Below, in pieces: positions 8,252-17,284 of a DNA stretch of 64,000 bases. The stretch lies in NCBI RefSeq assembly GCF_005222815.1, contig NZ_STGB01000001.1:1550001-1614000 (forward strand), in the 5' to 3' direction. Each line of letters begins with the position of its first letter. The first letter of the stretch is position 1. Source of the DNA: Roseomonas sp. AR75 (GTDB lineage Bacteria; Pseudomonadota; Alphaproteobacteria; Acetobacterales; Acetobacteraceae). The position numbers and the translations under genes were made by a program. The notes below the pieces were generated by a model. The model searched no databases and was not told where the DNA came from. It saw nothing but the letters and a program-made list of their open reading frames with translations.

Positions 8252-9151
8252 ATGGACAGCCAGACCGACGCCCTGCCCGGCCGCGCCTTCGAAGGCCTGC
8301 CGCCGCGCGACCCGCTCGACGAGAGCTGGGCGATGCGGCGCATCCGGCTCTCGACCGGCGCGGACATCGCCTTCACCTTCCGCTCGGGCACAGGCCTGCC
8401 GCTGCTGTGCCTCACGGCGAACCGCACAACGCGGAGAATCTTCGACTTCGTGCTGGCCGATCTCGATCCGCGCAACCCGGTCTGCGCCCCGGACTACCGG
8501 GGCCTCGGCGAGAGCGGCGACATGCCCGCCGCCGCCGATCTCGACGACCACCTCGACGACATCGAGGATCTCTGCGACGCGCTCGGCTGGGAGCAGTTCG
8601 CCGTCATCGGCCAGGCCACCGGCGCGACGCTCGCGCTGCTGCTGGCGACGCGCCTGCCGGACCGCGTGGTGGCGCTGGCCGCCGGCGATGCCGCCGTGTC
8701 GCTGCGCGCCGACGTGTTCGACCTGTTCCTGCAACAGGTCGAGCGCCACGACCGCGGCTTCGCCTCGCGGGCGGAGGCGCTGGCGGAAACGCCCTTCCGC
8801 GCCGCATGGTCCGATGTCGTCGCCGCGCACTGGCTCGACACCGCGCTGCGCCGCGACTCCGATGGCCGCCTGCGCTGGCGCTACCACACGCCGTCCATCG
8901 TCGCGACGCAGCGCGCGCTGACCGAGGACCTCTGGCCGCGCATCCACGTGCGCCAGCCGACGCTGCTGTTCCATGGCGAGCACTGCACGGTCATCGACGC
9001 GGATGCCATGCGAACCGCCCGGAAGAACATCCCGCAGGCGCGCTTCGCCACGCTCGCCGGCGCGAACCACCGACTGACGCAGGATGCGCCGGCGGAATTC
9101 GCCCGCCTGGTCGGTCGCTTCCTCGCCGAGGAAGGGCTGCTCTCACGCTGA
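8252..9151 (+). CDS. Alpha/beta-hydrolase-fold protein with Ala in place of the nucleophile Ser
   Basis: A 299-residue alpha/beta hydrolase with the oxyanion strand LPLLCLTANRTT, CAPDYRGLGESG, a late acid region (HGEHCTVID) and the terminal histidine in AGANHRL. The nucleophile elbow, normally GxSxG, reads VIGQATGAT, so residue 122 is Ala (GCC at 8615-8617). It may be non-catalytic, for example a ligand-binding or cofactor-free variant. I chose ATG 8252 because GGGAGG lies nine bases upstream; a GTG at 8234 would add six residues. An NTF2-like gene follows 15 bases later. Confidence 0.82.
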   Translation: MDSQTDALPGRAFEGLPPRDPLDESWAMRRIRLSTGADIAFTFRSGTGLPLLCLTANRTTRRIFDFVLADLDPRNPVCAPDYRGLGESGDMPAAADLDDHLDDIEDLCDALGWEQFAVIGQATGATLALLLATRLPDRVVALAAGDAAVSLRADVFDLFLQQVERHDRGFASRAEALAETPFRAAWSDVVAAHWLDTALRRDSDGRLRWRYHTPSIVATQRALTEDLWPRIHVRQPTLLFHGEHCTVIDADAMRTARKNIPQARFATLAGANHRLTQDAPAEFARLVGRFLAEEGLLSR

Positions 9152-9166
9152 ACGGAGGAGGTCCGC

Positions 9167-9571
9167 ATGCAGGCCCGCAACCGGGACGTGATCGGCGAGA
9201 TCTACGAGCGATACGCGAAGGGCGACGCCGGCCCCCTCTTCGCCGCGCTGGCCGATGACGTCGTGTGGTACACCGAGGGCATCGGGCTGCCCTGGAGCGG
9301 CCGCTTCGTCGGCTCGGCCGGCGTGCAGGACTATTTCGCGAAGCTCACCGCAAGCTGCGAACTGCGCGGTTACGAGATCGAGCACCTGCTGGCCGACGAC
9401 ACCTGGGTGATGGCGCTGGCCACCGTGCACATCCACATCCGCTCGACCGGCCGGACCGACGCGTTCCGCAAGGTGGACGCGATCCGCCTGCGTGACGGGC
9501 GGATCGTCGAGTTCCGCGAATACTATGACAGCGCGCGGGCCGCGGCGGCGCTGGCGGGCGGCGCTGCCTGA
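9167..9571 (+). CDS. NTF2-like (SnoaL/limonene-epoxide-hydrolase fold) protein
   Basis: A 134-residue single-domain protein: IGEIYERYAKGDAGPLFAAL, a WYTEG strand, then FREYYDS near the end, the typical alpha+beta cone of SnoaL-like/NTF2-like proteins. Such proteins are often isomerases, hydrolases or small-ligand binders. A Shine-Dalgarno (GGAGG) lies just upstream of the ATG. Its close position behind the hydrolase-fold gene suggests joint expression. No substrate can be proposed. Confidence 0.82.
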   Translation: MQARNRDVIGEIYERYAKGDAGPLFAALADDVVWYTEGIGLPWSGRFVGSAGVQDYFAKLTASCELRGYEIEHLLADDTWVMALATVHIHIRSTGRTDAFRKVDAIRLRDGRIVEFREYYDSARAAAALAGGAA

Positions 9572-9577
9572 GCGGCG

Positions 9578-9826
9578 CTACAGCCGGTTGTGCGTGCCGT
9601 CGCAGATCGGCGACTTCCCTGTCTTCTTGCAGCCGCAGAACCAGGCCTTGCCGTCCTTCTCCGCCGTCCAGGAGACGGGGGAGAGGCCGCTGCCCTTGTG
9701 GCTGCCGTCGCAGAAGGGCTGCTTCTTCGACAGGCCGCAGGCGCACCACCAGTAGGTCCTGCCCTCCGTCACCTCGACGCCGAAGGGCGCCTTCTGCGCC
9801 ACGGCCGGCAGTTGCTGTTCCGACAT
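9578..9826 (-). CDS. Dual CDGSH iron-sulfur domain protein
   Basis: An 82-residue protein containing two CDGSH-type 2Fe-2S motifs. The first is [16 protein letters not shown] (about residues 28-43) and the second [16 protein letters not shown] (about 64-79). Each supplies three Cys and one His for the mitoNEET-type cluster. Bacterial dual-CDGSH proteins are soluble electron-transfer or cluster-handling proteins. AAGGA precedes the ATG. It stands alone, 27 bases downstream of prpB on the same strand. Confidence 0.93.
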   Translation of the reverse strand: MSEQQLPAVAQKAPFGVEVTEGRTYWWCACGLSKKQPFCDGSHKGSGLSPVSWTAEKDGKAWFCGCKKTGKSPICDGTHNRL

Positions 9827-9853
9827 CGTCCGGTCCTTCTTTTCGCGCAGGAG

Positions 9854-10774
9854 TCAGCCCTGCGGCATGCCCTCGGGCACCACGGTCTTCACCAGGCTCG
9901 CGTCCAGCGCCTCGTATTCGTGGTAGCCGATGGTCTCGTAGAGCTGCGCGCGGGTCTGCATGCGATCGAGCGCCGCCATGGTGCCGCCGGTCTCGCGGAT
10001 GGTGGCGTAGAGCTCCTCCATCGCGCGGTTCGCCACGCGCAGATGGCTGACCGGCCAGATCACCATGGCGTAGCCGAGCGCCTCGAACTCCGTCGCGGTC
10101 AGGAAGGGCGTGCGGCCGAACTCGGTCATGTTGGCCAGCAGCTTCACGCCCGGCATGCGCTTGGCGAATTCGGCGAACATCTCGCGGCTGGTCAGTGCCT
10201 CGGGGAAGATCGCATCCGCGCCCGCATCCAGATACAGCTTCGCGCGCGCCACCGCGCCGTCCATCCCCTCGCTCGCCGCCGCATCGGTGCGGGCGATGAT
10301 GTAGAGATGCTTCCGCGCCTTGCGCGCCGCCGCCACCTTCGCCGCCATGTCGCGCGCATCGGCCAGCTTCTTGTCGTTCAGGTGGCCGCACTTCTTCGGC
10401 AGAAGCTGGTCCTCCAGATGCACCGCGCCGGCGCCGGCTTCCTCGAAGGCGCGGACCATGTGCATGACGTTCAGCGCCTCGCCATAGCCGGTGTCGCCAT
10501 CCACCAGCGCCGGCAGCCCGGCCGCGCGCACCACCTGGCGGATGTACCAGCACACATCGTCCACGGTGATCATGCCGAGGTCGGGCAGGCCCATCGTGGC
10601 CGACATCGCCGCGCCGGACATGTACAGCGCGGGGAAGCCCGCCTTCTTTGCCAGCAGCGCCGCGATGCCGAGATGCGCGCCCGGCATCTGCAGGATCTGC
10701 GGCCGGTCGAGCAGCGCGCGGAAGCGCTCGCCGGCGGGGGCGTCGGGCAGGTCTGCACCGATCACATAGGGCAT
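9854..10774 (-). CDS. prpB: Methylisocitrate lyase-like enzyme (isocitrate lyase/PEP mutase family)
   Basis: A 306-residue TIM-barrel enzyme. The catalytic loop KKCGHLNDKK matches the K(R/K)CGH motif of methylisocitrate and isocitrate lyases, and DGDTGYG and HLEDQ supply Mg2+ ligands. Length and loop fit 2-methylisocitrate lyase (cleaves methylisocitrate to pyruvate and succinate in propionate breakdown). No prpC or prpD lies nearby, so a different substrate within the family (2,3-dimethylmalate, for example) is possible. GAGGA precedes the ATG by nine bases. Confidence 0.82.
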   Translation of the reverse strand: MPYVIGADLPDAPAGERFRALLDRPQILQMPGAHLGIAALLAKKAGFPALYMSGAAMSATMGLPDLGMITVDDVCWYIRQVVRAAGLPALVDGDTGYGEALNVMHMVRAFEEAGAGAVHLEDQLLPKKCGHLNDKKLADARDMAAKVAAARKARKHLYIIARTDAAASEGMDGAVARAKLYLDAGADAIFPEALTSREMFAEFAKRMPGVKLLANMTEFGRTPFLTATEFEALGYAMVIWPVSHLRVANRAMEELYATIRETGGTMAALDRMQTRAQLYETIGYHEYEALDASLVKTVVPEGMPQG

Positions 10775-10857
10775 GGGCTACCATCCTCGGAAGGCTGAGG
10801 CCCCAAGGTTACCGCCCCCGCGGCGCGGCGTCGAATGGCCGCGCCGCCCTGCGCCGG

Positions 10858-12435
10858 CTACCCCTTCCGGGCGTTCCAGAACACCGGCACGGTCCCCGGC
10901 AGCGCGCCCTGCACCTCGTTCCTGAGGCCCGAGGGGAAGCGGATGATGGACAGCGTCGCATAGGGCGCCTCGGCGAAGGCGTGGCGCTGGATCTCCAGCG
11001 CGGCCGCCTTCTGCTCCGCCGGGCTGGTCGCGTTGAACCAGCGCTCCCGCGCCGCCTCGATGGCCGGCACGTTCGGCCAGCCGAACCAGGCATTCTCGCC
11101 ATTGGCGCGCATCTGCACGTTGACCGCCGGGTCGATCTGGTCGGCGCCGGTGAAGCCGGTGCAGAACACGTTCCACTGCCCCGGCGCCTTGTTGGCGCGG
11201 CGCTGCACCAGCGTGCCCCAGTCGGTGGCGAACAGCTCCACATTCATGCCCATGCGCTTCATCAGATCGTAGGTGAGCTGGCTCATCGCGACGTTGTCGG
11301 GGATCTCGCTGGGCTGCATCACGATCACCTTCTCGCCGGCATAGCCCGAGCGGCCCAGCGCGGCCTTCGCCGCCTCGATGTCGCCGGTGCGCAGCGGCGC
11401 GTTGAAGTCGTTGATCGCCGCCAGGTCGCCATAGGGCGTGCCGCAGGTGAAGAAGCTGGGGCAGGCATCCCGCAGCTCGGCATTGTCGCCCATGATCGCC
11501 AGGCCGTAGTCGCGCTGGTTGATGCCCAGCAGCACGGCGCGGCGCACCGCGGCATTGTTGAAGGGCGGATGCAGGCAGTTGAAGCGCATCGTCATGAAGG
11601 TGCCGAGCTGGTTGCGCACGAACACCCGCGCCCCGCGGGAGCGGCGGATCACCGGCACGACGTCCGGCTGCATCTGGTCCCACCAATCCACCTCGCCGGT
11701 CTGCAACGCGGCGGCCGCGGTCGCGGCATCGGGGATGTGGCGCAGCTCGAAGCGGTCGAAATGCACCACCTTGCCGCCCGCCGTGCCGGAGGGCGGCTCG
11801 TTGCGCGGCACGTAGCGCTCGTTCTTGGCATAGGCCGCGCCATGGCCGGGCCGCCATTCGTCGCGCAGGAAGCGGAAGGGGCCCGATCCGGTCGAATCGG
11901 TGATCTGCTGGAACGGGTCGGTCATCGCAACCCGCTCCGGCATGATGAAGGGCACCACGGAGCTCGGCTTGCCCAGCGCGGCGGTGAACAGCGGGAAGCG
12001 CTGCTTCATGCGGAAGGTCACGGTGCGGTCGTCGGTCGGGATCATCTCGGCGATGGCCGCCGCCCAGCTCTGGCCGAAGCCGTCGCGCTTCGACCAGCGC
12101 GAGAGGCTGGCGATGACGTCACGCGAGCGCACCGGCTCGCCGTCGTGGAAGCGCAGCCCCTCGCGCAACTTCAGCGTCCAGGTCATGCCGTCGTCGCTGG
12201 CGGCGGCGCCCTCGGCCATCTGCGGGCGGATGGTGTAGTCGGCATCGGTGCCGAACAGCGTGTCGTAGACCAGGTACCCGTGGTCGCGGATGTTGAAGGC
12301 GGTGGTCCAGATCGGGTCGATGCTGGACAGGTCGGCGAAGGGCACGAAGCGCAGCGTGCGCGCGCCGGATGGTTGCGTCAGCGCGGGCGCGGCGATGCCG
12401 GCCATTCCCGCGGCCAGCAGGGTGCGACGATACAT
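10858..12435 (-). CDS. ABC transporter substrate-binding protein, peptide/nickel type (SBP_bac_5)
   Basis: A 525-residue periplasmic binding protein of the DppA/OppA family. A signal peptide (MYRRTLLAAGMAGIAAPALT) precedes RFVPFADLSSIDPIWTTAF, and the family block WTLKLREGLRFHDGEPV lies near residue 90. GGAGGAAGGGCC directly before the ATG is a strong Shine-Dalgarno. No permease or ATPase gene is adjacent, so it is an orphan binding protein here. Ligand could be a peptide, glutathione or another amphipathic solute. Confidence 0.9.
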   Translation of the reverse strand: MYRRTLLAAGMAGIAAPALTQPSGARTLRFVPFADLSSIDPIWTTAFNIRDHGYLVYDTLFGTDADYTIRPQMAEGAAASDDGMTWTLKLREGLRFHDGEPVRSRDVIASLSRWSKRDGFGQSWAAAIAEMIPTDDRTVTFRMKQRFPLFTAALGKPSSVVPFIMPERVAMTDPFQQITDSTGSGPFRFLRDEWRPGHGAAYAKNERYVPRNEPPSGTAGGKVVHFDRFELRHIPDAATAAAALQTGEVDWWDQMQPDVVPVIRRSRGARVFVRNQLGTFMTMRFNCLHPPFNNAAVRRAVLLGINQRDYGLAIMGDNAELRDACPSFFTCGTPYGDLAAINDFNAPLRTGDIEAAKAALGRSGYAGEKVIVMQPSEIPDNVAMSQLTYDLMKRMGMNVELFATDWGTLVQRRANKAPGQWNVFCTGFTGADQIDPAVNVQMRANGENAWFGWPNVPAIEAARERWFNATSPAEQKAAALEIQRHAFAEAPYATLSIIRFPSGLRNEVQGALPGTVPVFWNARKG

Positions 12436-12523
12436 GGCCCTTCCTCCCCGATTGGTTTCGGGAGGCGATTGGGCCTTATCGCGGCGGTGGAGGCAACGGC
12501 AAAGATCCGCCGCCGCGCCCGGC

Positions 12524-13939
12524 TCAGAAGAACAGGAAGGTCACGACCACGAAGAGCGGGATCAGGAACACCGCCGCCCAGGCGCAGTAGCCGAAGAAGC
12601 TCGGCATGCGCACGCCGTTCTCCTCCACGATGGCCTTCACCATGAAGTTCGGCGCGTTGCCGATGTAGCTGTTCGCCCCCATGAACACCGCGCCGCAGGA
12701 GATCGCCGCCAGCACCAGCGCGCCATCGGTCATCAGCTTCACCGGATCGCCGCCGGCCAGCTCGAAGAACACGATGTACGTCGGCGCATTGTCGAGGAAG
12801 GAGCTCAGCGCGCCGGTCAGCCAGAAATAGACCCAGGGGATCGGCTGGCCGTCCGGCCCCGAGGTCAGGGCGACCAGCGGCGCCGCCGCGCCATCCGCCC
12901 CGGCGCGCAGGATCGCAAGCACCGGCGCCATGCAGATGAAGATCGCCGCGAACAGCTTCGCCACTTCCAGGATCGCGCCCCAGGCGAAGCCGTTCGCCTC
13001 CCGCAGCGCCGGCGAGGTGAAGCGCACGGAGGCGGCCGTGATCGCCAGGAACAGCAGGATGCCGATGCCGCGCTCGATCTCCATGCGCTGCCCCAGCACA
13101 TACATGTGGCCCAGCCGCACATAGCCCATGGCGATCACCACAGCGACGATCGCCACCACCAGCCACACATTGACCCAGCCCTCGATCCCGAGCCTCTCCT
13201 TCGGCCCGGTATCCGGCACCACCGGCCGCTCCTTCTTCCACGCCCAGCTGTCGAGCAACCAGTACACCGCCAGCAGGATGACGGCGCAGGTCAGGAACTC
13301 GCCGAACAGATGCGTGGTCGGCCAGAAGAAGGACACACCGCGCAGGAAGCCCAGATACAGCGGCGGGTCGCCCACCGGCGTCAGGCTGCCGCCGATATTG
13401 GCCACCAGGAAGATGAAGAACACGAAGGTATGCGTCTTCTGCCGCCGGAAGCTGTTGGCGCGCAGCACCGGGCGGATCAGCAGCATCGCCGCACCCGTGG
13501 TCCCCATCAGGCTGGCCAGCGCCGTGCCCACCGCCAGCAGGGCGGTGTTCGTGGTGGGCGTGCCGACCAGGGAGCCCTTCAGCAGCACGCCGCCGCCAGC
13601 CGTATACAAGGCCAGCAGCAAGGCGATGAAGGGCACGTATTCCAGCACCATCACATGCGCCAGCTCGTACCAGGCCGCGCCCACCCCATGCACCGCCGCC
13701 AGCGGCAGCAGCAGCAGCATCGCCCAGCCCGCAGCGATCTTGCCGTAATGGTGATGCCAGAGATGCGCGGCGAACAGCGGCATCAGCGCGATGGACAGCA
13801 GCACGCCCGCGAAGGGAATGGCCCAGAGCAGCGACAACTCGGCGCCGGACACGCCACCGGCCGCGGCCGCGCTGCCGGGCAGCATCGCCACCAGGGCCGC
13901 CAGCAATCCGCACCCGGCCCGGTTCCGCCACCCCCGCAT
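12524..13939 (-). CDS. NhaD/ArsB-type sodium:proton antiporter
   Basis: A membrane protein of about 471 residues with some eleven to twelve hydrophobic segments. Motifs VANIGGSLTPVGDPPLYLGF and LSSFLDNAPTYIVFF are characteristic of the ion transporter superfamily (NhaD/CitMHS/ArsB), the two conserved re-entrant regions. It probably exchanges Na+ for H+ across the inner membrane. Start is uncertain: ATGs occur at 14002, 13963, 13948 and 13939. The last is preceded by a G-rich run and begins just before the first hydrophobic segment, so I use it. It is convergent with nothing and divergent from coxG. Confidence 0.85.
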   Translation of the reverse strand: MRGWRNRAGCGLLAALVAMLPGSAAAAGGVSGAELSLLWAIPFAGVLLSIALMPLFAAHLWHHHYGKIAAGWAMLLLLPLAAVHGVGAAWYELAHVMVLEYVPFIALLLALYTAGGGVLLKGSLVGTPTTNTALLAVGTALASLMGTTGAAMLLIRPVLRANSFRRQKTHTFVFFIFLVANIGGSLTPVGDPPLYLGFLRGVSFFWPTTHLFGEFLTCAVILLAVYWLLDSWAWKKERPVVPDTGPKERLGIEGWVNVWLVVAIVAVVIAMGYVRLGHMYVLGQRMEIERGIGILLFLAITAASVRFTSPALREANGFAWGAILEVAKLFAAIFICMAPVLAILRAGADGAAAPLVALTSGPDGQPIPWVYFWLTGALSSFLDNAPTYIVFFELAGGDPVKLMTDGALVLAAISCGAVFMGANSYIGNAPNFMVKAIVEENGVRMPSFFGYCAWAAVFLIPLFVVVTFLFF

Positions 13940-14081
13940 CAAGCCCATCCCCCCATGCCCCATCCCGACCCCGGGCTTAACCCGTCCGGCCGGGAAGGTC
14001 ACGATGGGCCCGGCCCTGCCCTTTCCCCCGCGCGCAGCAGAACGTAATTAGCGCCCGAACCTGATCGAGGGACCACGCACG

Positions 14082-14714
14082 ATGGAAATGACCGGCGAGC
14101 GGCGCATCGCAGCCCCCCGCGAGCGCGTGTGGGAGGCGCTGAACGACCCCGCCGTGCTGCAGGCAGCCATTCCCGGCTGCGAGAGCGTGGAGCGCGTCGG
14201 CGACGACCAGTTCCAGGCCAAGGTCGCGGTGAAGCTCGGCCCGATGGCCGCCCGCTTCGGCGGCAAGGTCACGCTGTCCAACATCAACCCGCCGGAATCC
14301 TACACGATCAGCGGCGAGGGCCAGGGCGGCGCGATGGGCTTCGCCAAGGGCGGCGCCGATGTGGCGCTGGAGGCGGTCGGGCCGGCCGAGACGGTGCTGC
14401 GCTACACCGCGAAGGCGCAGGTCGGCGGCAAGATGGCCCAGCTTGGCGCCCGGCTGATCGACAGCACCGCCAAGTCCATGGCCGACCAGTTCTTCGACCG
14501 CTTCGCTGCGCAGCTCGCCCCGCCCGCGCCGGCCGAGCCCGTGCCCGCCATCCCCGCGGCGCCGCAATACGATGCCGCCGGCTGGCAACGCGGCGGCGTG
14601 ATGGACCAGGTCAGCGGCGTCCTGGCCTCGCAGCCGCTCGGCATGCCCTTCCAGGTCTGGTTCGGCCTGGGCGCGATGGTGGTGGTGCTCCTGCTGCTCT
14701 TCGCGGCGGGCTGA
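14082..14714 (+). CDS. coxG: CoxG family SRPBCC protein (carbon monoxide dehydrogenase subunit G)
   Basis: A 210-residue protein. Residues 1-150 form the SRPBCC/CoxG hydrophobic-pocket domain (MTGERRIAAPRERVWEALND, IPGCESVERVG, EVAVKLGP-type block). A Pro/Ala linker follows, then a C-terminal membrane anchor (about residues 188-209, MVVVLLLLFAAG). CoxG proteins are thought to recruit or mature the CO dehydrogenase at the membrane. It is the first gene of a five-to-six-gene maturation run and is followed five bases later by coxD. Confidence 0.9.
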   Translation: MEMTGERRIAAPRERVWEALNDPAVLQAAIPGCESVERVGDDQFQAKVAVKLGPMAARFGGKVTLSNINPPESYTISGEGQGGAMGFAKGGADVALEAVGPAETVLRYTAKAQVGGKMAQLGARLIDSTAKSMADQFFDRFAAQLAPPAPAEPVPAIPAAPQYDAAGWQRGGVMDQVSGVLASQPLGMPFQVWFGLGAMVVVLLLLFAAG

Positions 14715-14719
14715 GGGGC

Positions 14720-15613
14720 ATGGTCCCGGCGACGGTCGAGGAGACGCAGCGCCTGCTGGCCGCCGGCGGCTATGTCGCCGACCGCCAGCTTGCCACCACG
14801 GTCCATCTCGCACTGCGCATGGGCCGCCCGCTGTTCCTGGAAGGCGAGCCCGGCACCGGCAAGACCGAGATCGCCAAGGTCCTGGCGGCGCAACTGCCGC
14901 GCCGCCTGGTGCGGCTGCAATGCTACGACGGCATGGACCTGGCCTCGGCGGCGTACGAGTGGAACCATGCACGCCAGCTCATGGCGATCCGCCTGGCGGA
15001 GGCTTCGGGCGAGGCGGGCGACCGCGCGGCGCTGGAACGCGGCATCTACGACCGCCGCTTCCTGCAATCCCGCCCGCTGCTGGATGCGCTGGAAGGCGAG
15101 CCGGCGGTGCTGCTGATCGACGAGCTGGACCGCGCCGACGAGCCCTTCGAGGCCTTCCTGCTGGAGATTCTGGCGGACTTCCAGATCTCCATTCCCGAGC
15201 TCGGAACCGTGAAGGCCGCGGTGCCGCCCGTGGTGGTGATCACCTCCAACCGCACGCGGGAGGTGCATGACGCGATCCGCCGGCGCTGCCTGTATCACTG
15301 GGTGGACTACCCCGATGCCGCGCGGGAACGCGCGATCCTGAAGCTGCGCGCGCCGGGCGTGGCGGAGCGGCTCTCCGCGCAGGTGGTCGCCTTCGTCCAG
15401 GCGGTGCGCCAGGGGGACACTTTCAAGCCGCCGGGCGTCGCGGAGACCATAGACTGGGCCGCGGCGCTGGCCGCGCTCGACGCGCAGGAGCTGGAGCCGG
15501 CGCTGGTGGATGAGACGCTGGGCGCGCTGCTGAAATACCAGGACGACATCGCGAAGATCCGCGGCGCCGAGGCGGCGCGGCTGGTGTCCGAGGCCAAGCA
15601 GGCGGCGGCGTGA
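14720..15613 (+). CDS. coxD: MoxR-type AAA ATPase, CoxD-like
   Basis: A 297-residue AAA+ ATPase: Walker A GEPGTGKTE near residue 41, Walker B VLLIDELDRAD and sensor VVVITSNRTREVHDAIRRR. In the CO dehydrogenase system CoxD is the ATPase that, with CoxE, helps build the [CuSMoO2] site. The order coxG-coxD-coxE here supports that assignment. GAGGGG overlaps the coxG stop and precedes the ATG. The spacer to coxE is occupied by a palindromic repeat. Confidence 0.9.
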   Translation: MVPATVEETQRLLAAGGYVADRQLATTVHLALRMGRPLFLEGEPGTGKTEIAKVLAAQLPRRLVRLQCYDGMDLASAAYEWNHARQLMAIRLAEASGEAGDRAALERGIYDRRFLQSRPLLDALEGEPAVLLIDELDRADEPFEAFLLEILADFQISIPELGTVKAAVPPVVVITSNRTREVHDAIRRRCLYHWVDYPDAARERAILKLRAPGVAERLSAQVVAFVQAVRQGDTFKPPGVAETIDWAAALAALDAQELEPALVDETLGALLKYQDDIAKIRGAEAARLVSEAKQAAA

Positions 15614-15637
15614 CGCGCCTCCTCCCCCGCCCCCCTT

Positions 15638-15726
15638 CTCCCTCTCCCGCTTGCGGGGGAGGGTCGGGGTGGGGGAACGCGCACCGGCCCCCACCCCAGC
15701 CCTCCCCCGCATGGCGGGAGAGGGAG
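15638..15726. repeat. Palindromic REP-like pair between coxD and coxE
   Basis: Two copies of the unit described at 5955 lie in inverted order. One is 15638-15675 (CTCCCTCTCCCGC tt GCGGGGGAGGG plus tail). The other is 15688-15726 (head plus CCCTCCCCCGC at GGCGGGAGAGGGAG). They flank 12 unique bases. The AGGGAG at the end of the right copy sits eight bases before the coxE ATG and acts as its Shine-Dalgarno. Confidence 0.88.
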
Positions 15727-15734
15727 TTCTGCCC

Positions 15735-16961
15735 ATGATCCCCCCCAAGGCCGCCCTCACAATCCTCGCGCCGACCGCCTCCGGCGCGCTGCCCGCCAAC
15801 CTGATCGCCTTCGGCCGCCTGCTGCGCCGTGCCGGCCTGCCCGTCGGCCCGTCCGAGATCCTGACCGGCGCCGCGGCGCTGGAAGCGGTGGATATCGGCG
15901 ACCGGACCCAGGCGAAGGCCGCGCTGCGCGCCACCATGGTCCACCGGCACGAGCATTTCCTGCTGTTCGACCACGCTTTCGGCCTGTTCTGGCGCGACCC
16001 GGAATCCGGCCGGCACGCCGCCGCCATGGGCCTGCTCGACGGTTTCAAGGAGCCGCCGAAGCCCTCCGCCGCCTCCCGCCGCCTGGCCGAGGCGATGCGC
16101 GGCGACCGCCGCGACCAGCCCCCCCCGCCGGAGCCGAAGCAGGAAGAGAAGCTCGACGTCACCTTCACCGTCAGCGACCGCGAACGGCTCCAGGCAATGG
16201 ATTTCGAGGCGATGTCGGCCGAGGAGATCGCCGCGGCGAAGCAGGAGATCCGCAAGCTCGTCCTGCCGCTGGATGCGCGGCCGACGCGCCGCTTCCGCGC
16301 GTCCCATATGGGCAGGCATGCCGATCTGCGCCTGACCGTGCGCGACAGCCTGCGCACCGGCGGGGAGATCCTGGACATCGCGCGCCGCCGTCGCGTGACG
16401 CGCACGCCGCCGCTGGTGGTGCTCTGCGACATCTCCGGCTCCATGTCGCGCTACGCGCAGATCCTGCTGCACTTCGTCCATGCGGTGACGAACGACCGCG
16501 ACCGCGTCTCCTCCTTCCTGTTCGGCACGCGGCTGACCAACGTCACGCGCCAGCTTCGTCACCGCGATCCGGAAGCGGCCTTCGAGATGGTGGCGCACAA
16601 CGTGCCGGACTGGTCCGGCGGCACGCGCATCGGCGAATCGCTGGAGAACTTCAACCGGCTCTGGGCCCGGCGCGTGCTGGGCCAGGGCGCGGTGGTGCTG
16701 CTGATCACCGACGGCCTCGATCGCGAAGGCGCGAAGGGGCTTGCCGAGGCAACGGAGCGCCTGCGCAAATCCTGCCGCCGCCTGATCTGGCTCAATCCCT
16801 TGTTGCGCTACGCCGGCTTCCAGCCCAAATCCCAGGGCATCCGCGCGATGCTGCCGCATGTGGACGAATTCCGTCCGGTGCATAATCTCGCCAGCCTGCG
16901 CGAGCTGGTGGCGGCGCTGTCGGACCGGCAGGCGGGACGCGGGAAGGAGTTCTCCGCATGA
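15735..16961 (+). CDS. coxE: VWA-domain protein, CoxE-like
   Basis: A 408-residue protein. The N-terminal half matches the CoxE/DUF58-like helper (NLIAFGRLLRRAGLPVGPSE), a charged linker lies around 110-150, and the C-terminal half is a von Willebrand A domain with MIDAS motif CDISGSMS near residue 235 and ITDGLDREG. CoxE works with the CoxD ATPase in copper and sulfur insertion into CO dehydrogenase. I chose ATG 15735, whose Shine-Dalgarno comes from the repeat; upstream in-frame codons are repeat sequence. The stop overlaps the next ATG (ATGA at 16958). Confidence 0.9.
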   Translation: MIPPKAALTILAPTASGALPANLIAFGRLLRRAGLPVGPSEILTGAAALEAVDIGDRTQAKAALRATMVHRHEHFLLFDHAFGLFWRDPESGRHAAAMGLLDGFKEPPKPSAASRRLAEAMRGDRRDQPPPPEPKQEEKLDVTFTVSDRERLQAMDFEAMSAEEIAAAKQEIRKLVLPLDARPTRRFRASHMGRHADLRLTVRDSLRTGGEILDIARRRRVTRTPPLVVLCDISGSMSRYAQILLHFVHAVTNDRDRVSSFLFGTRLTNVTRQLRHRDPEAAFEMVAHNVPDWSGGTRIGESLENFNRLWARRVLGQGAVVLLITDGLDREGAKGLAEATERLRKSCRRLIWLNPLLRYAGFQPKSQGIRAMLPHVDEFRPVHNLASLRELVAALSDRQAGRGKEFSA

Positions 16962-17284
16962 CGAAGACGGACGCCGAAGACATCCTGGGCATCGCGCAGG
17001 ACTGGCTGGCCGAGGGCGAGACCGTCGCGCTGGCGACGGTGGTGGAGACCTGGGGCTCCTCGCCGCGGCCGGCGGGCTCGCGCCTGGCCGTGACGCAGTC
17101 GGGCCGGCTCGCCGGCAGCGTCTCCGGCGGCTGCATCGAGGGTGCGGTCGCCGATGTGGCGAAGCAGACCATGGCGAGCGGCACGCCGCAGCTCCTCGAT
17201 TTCGGCATCAGCGACGAACGCGCCTGGGAAGTGGGCCTCGCCTGTGGGGGCAAGCTGAAGGTCTTCGTGGAGAAGGTCGGGTGA
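16958..17284 (+). CDS. XdhC/CoxI N-terminal-domain protein
   Basis: A 108-residue protein equal to the N-terminal half of XdhC/CoxI: VALATVVETWGSSPRPAGS near residue 25 and GSVSGGCIEGAVADVA near 50. XdhC binds molybdenum cofactor and delivers it, sulfurated, to xanthine dehydrogenase-family enzymes. The C-terminal Rossmann half is encoded separately by the next gene, whose GTG overlaps this stop (GTGA at 17281-17284). A split XdhC is known for CoxF/CoxI-type loci, so I do not read it as a frameshift. Confidence 0.88.
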   Translation: MTKTDAEDILGIAQDWLAEGETVALATVVETWGSSPRPAGSRLAVTQSGRLAGSVSGGCIEGAVADVAKQTMASGTPQLLDFGISDERAWEVGLACGGKLKVFVEKVG

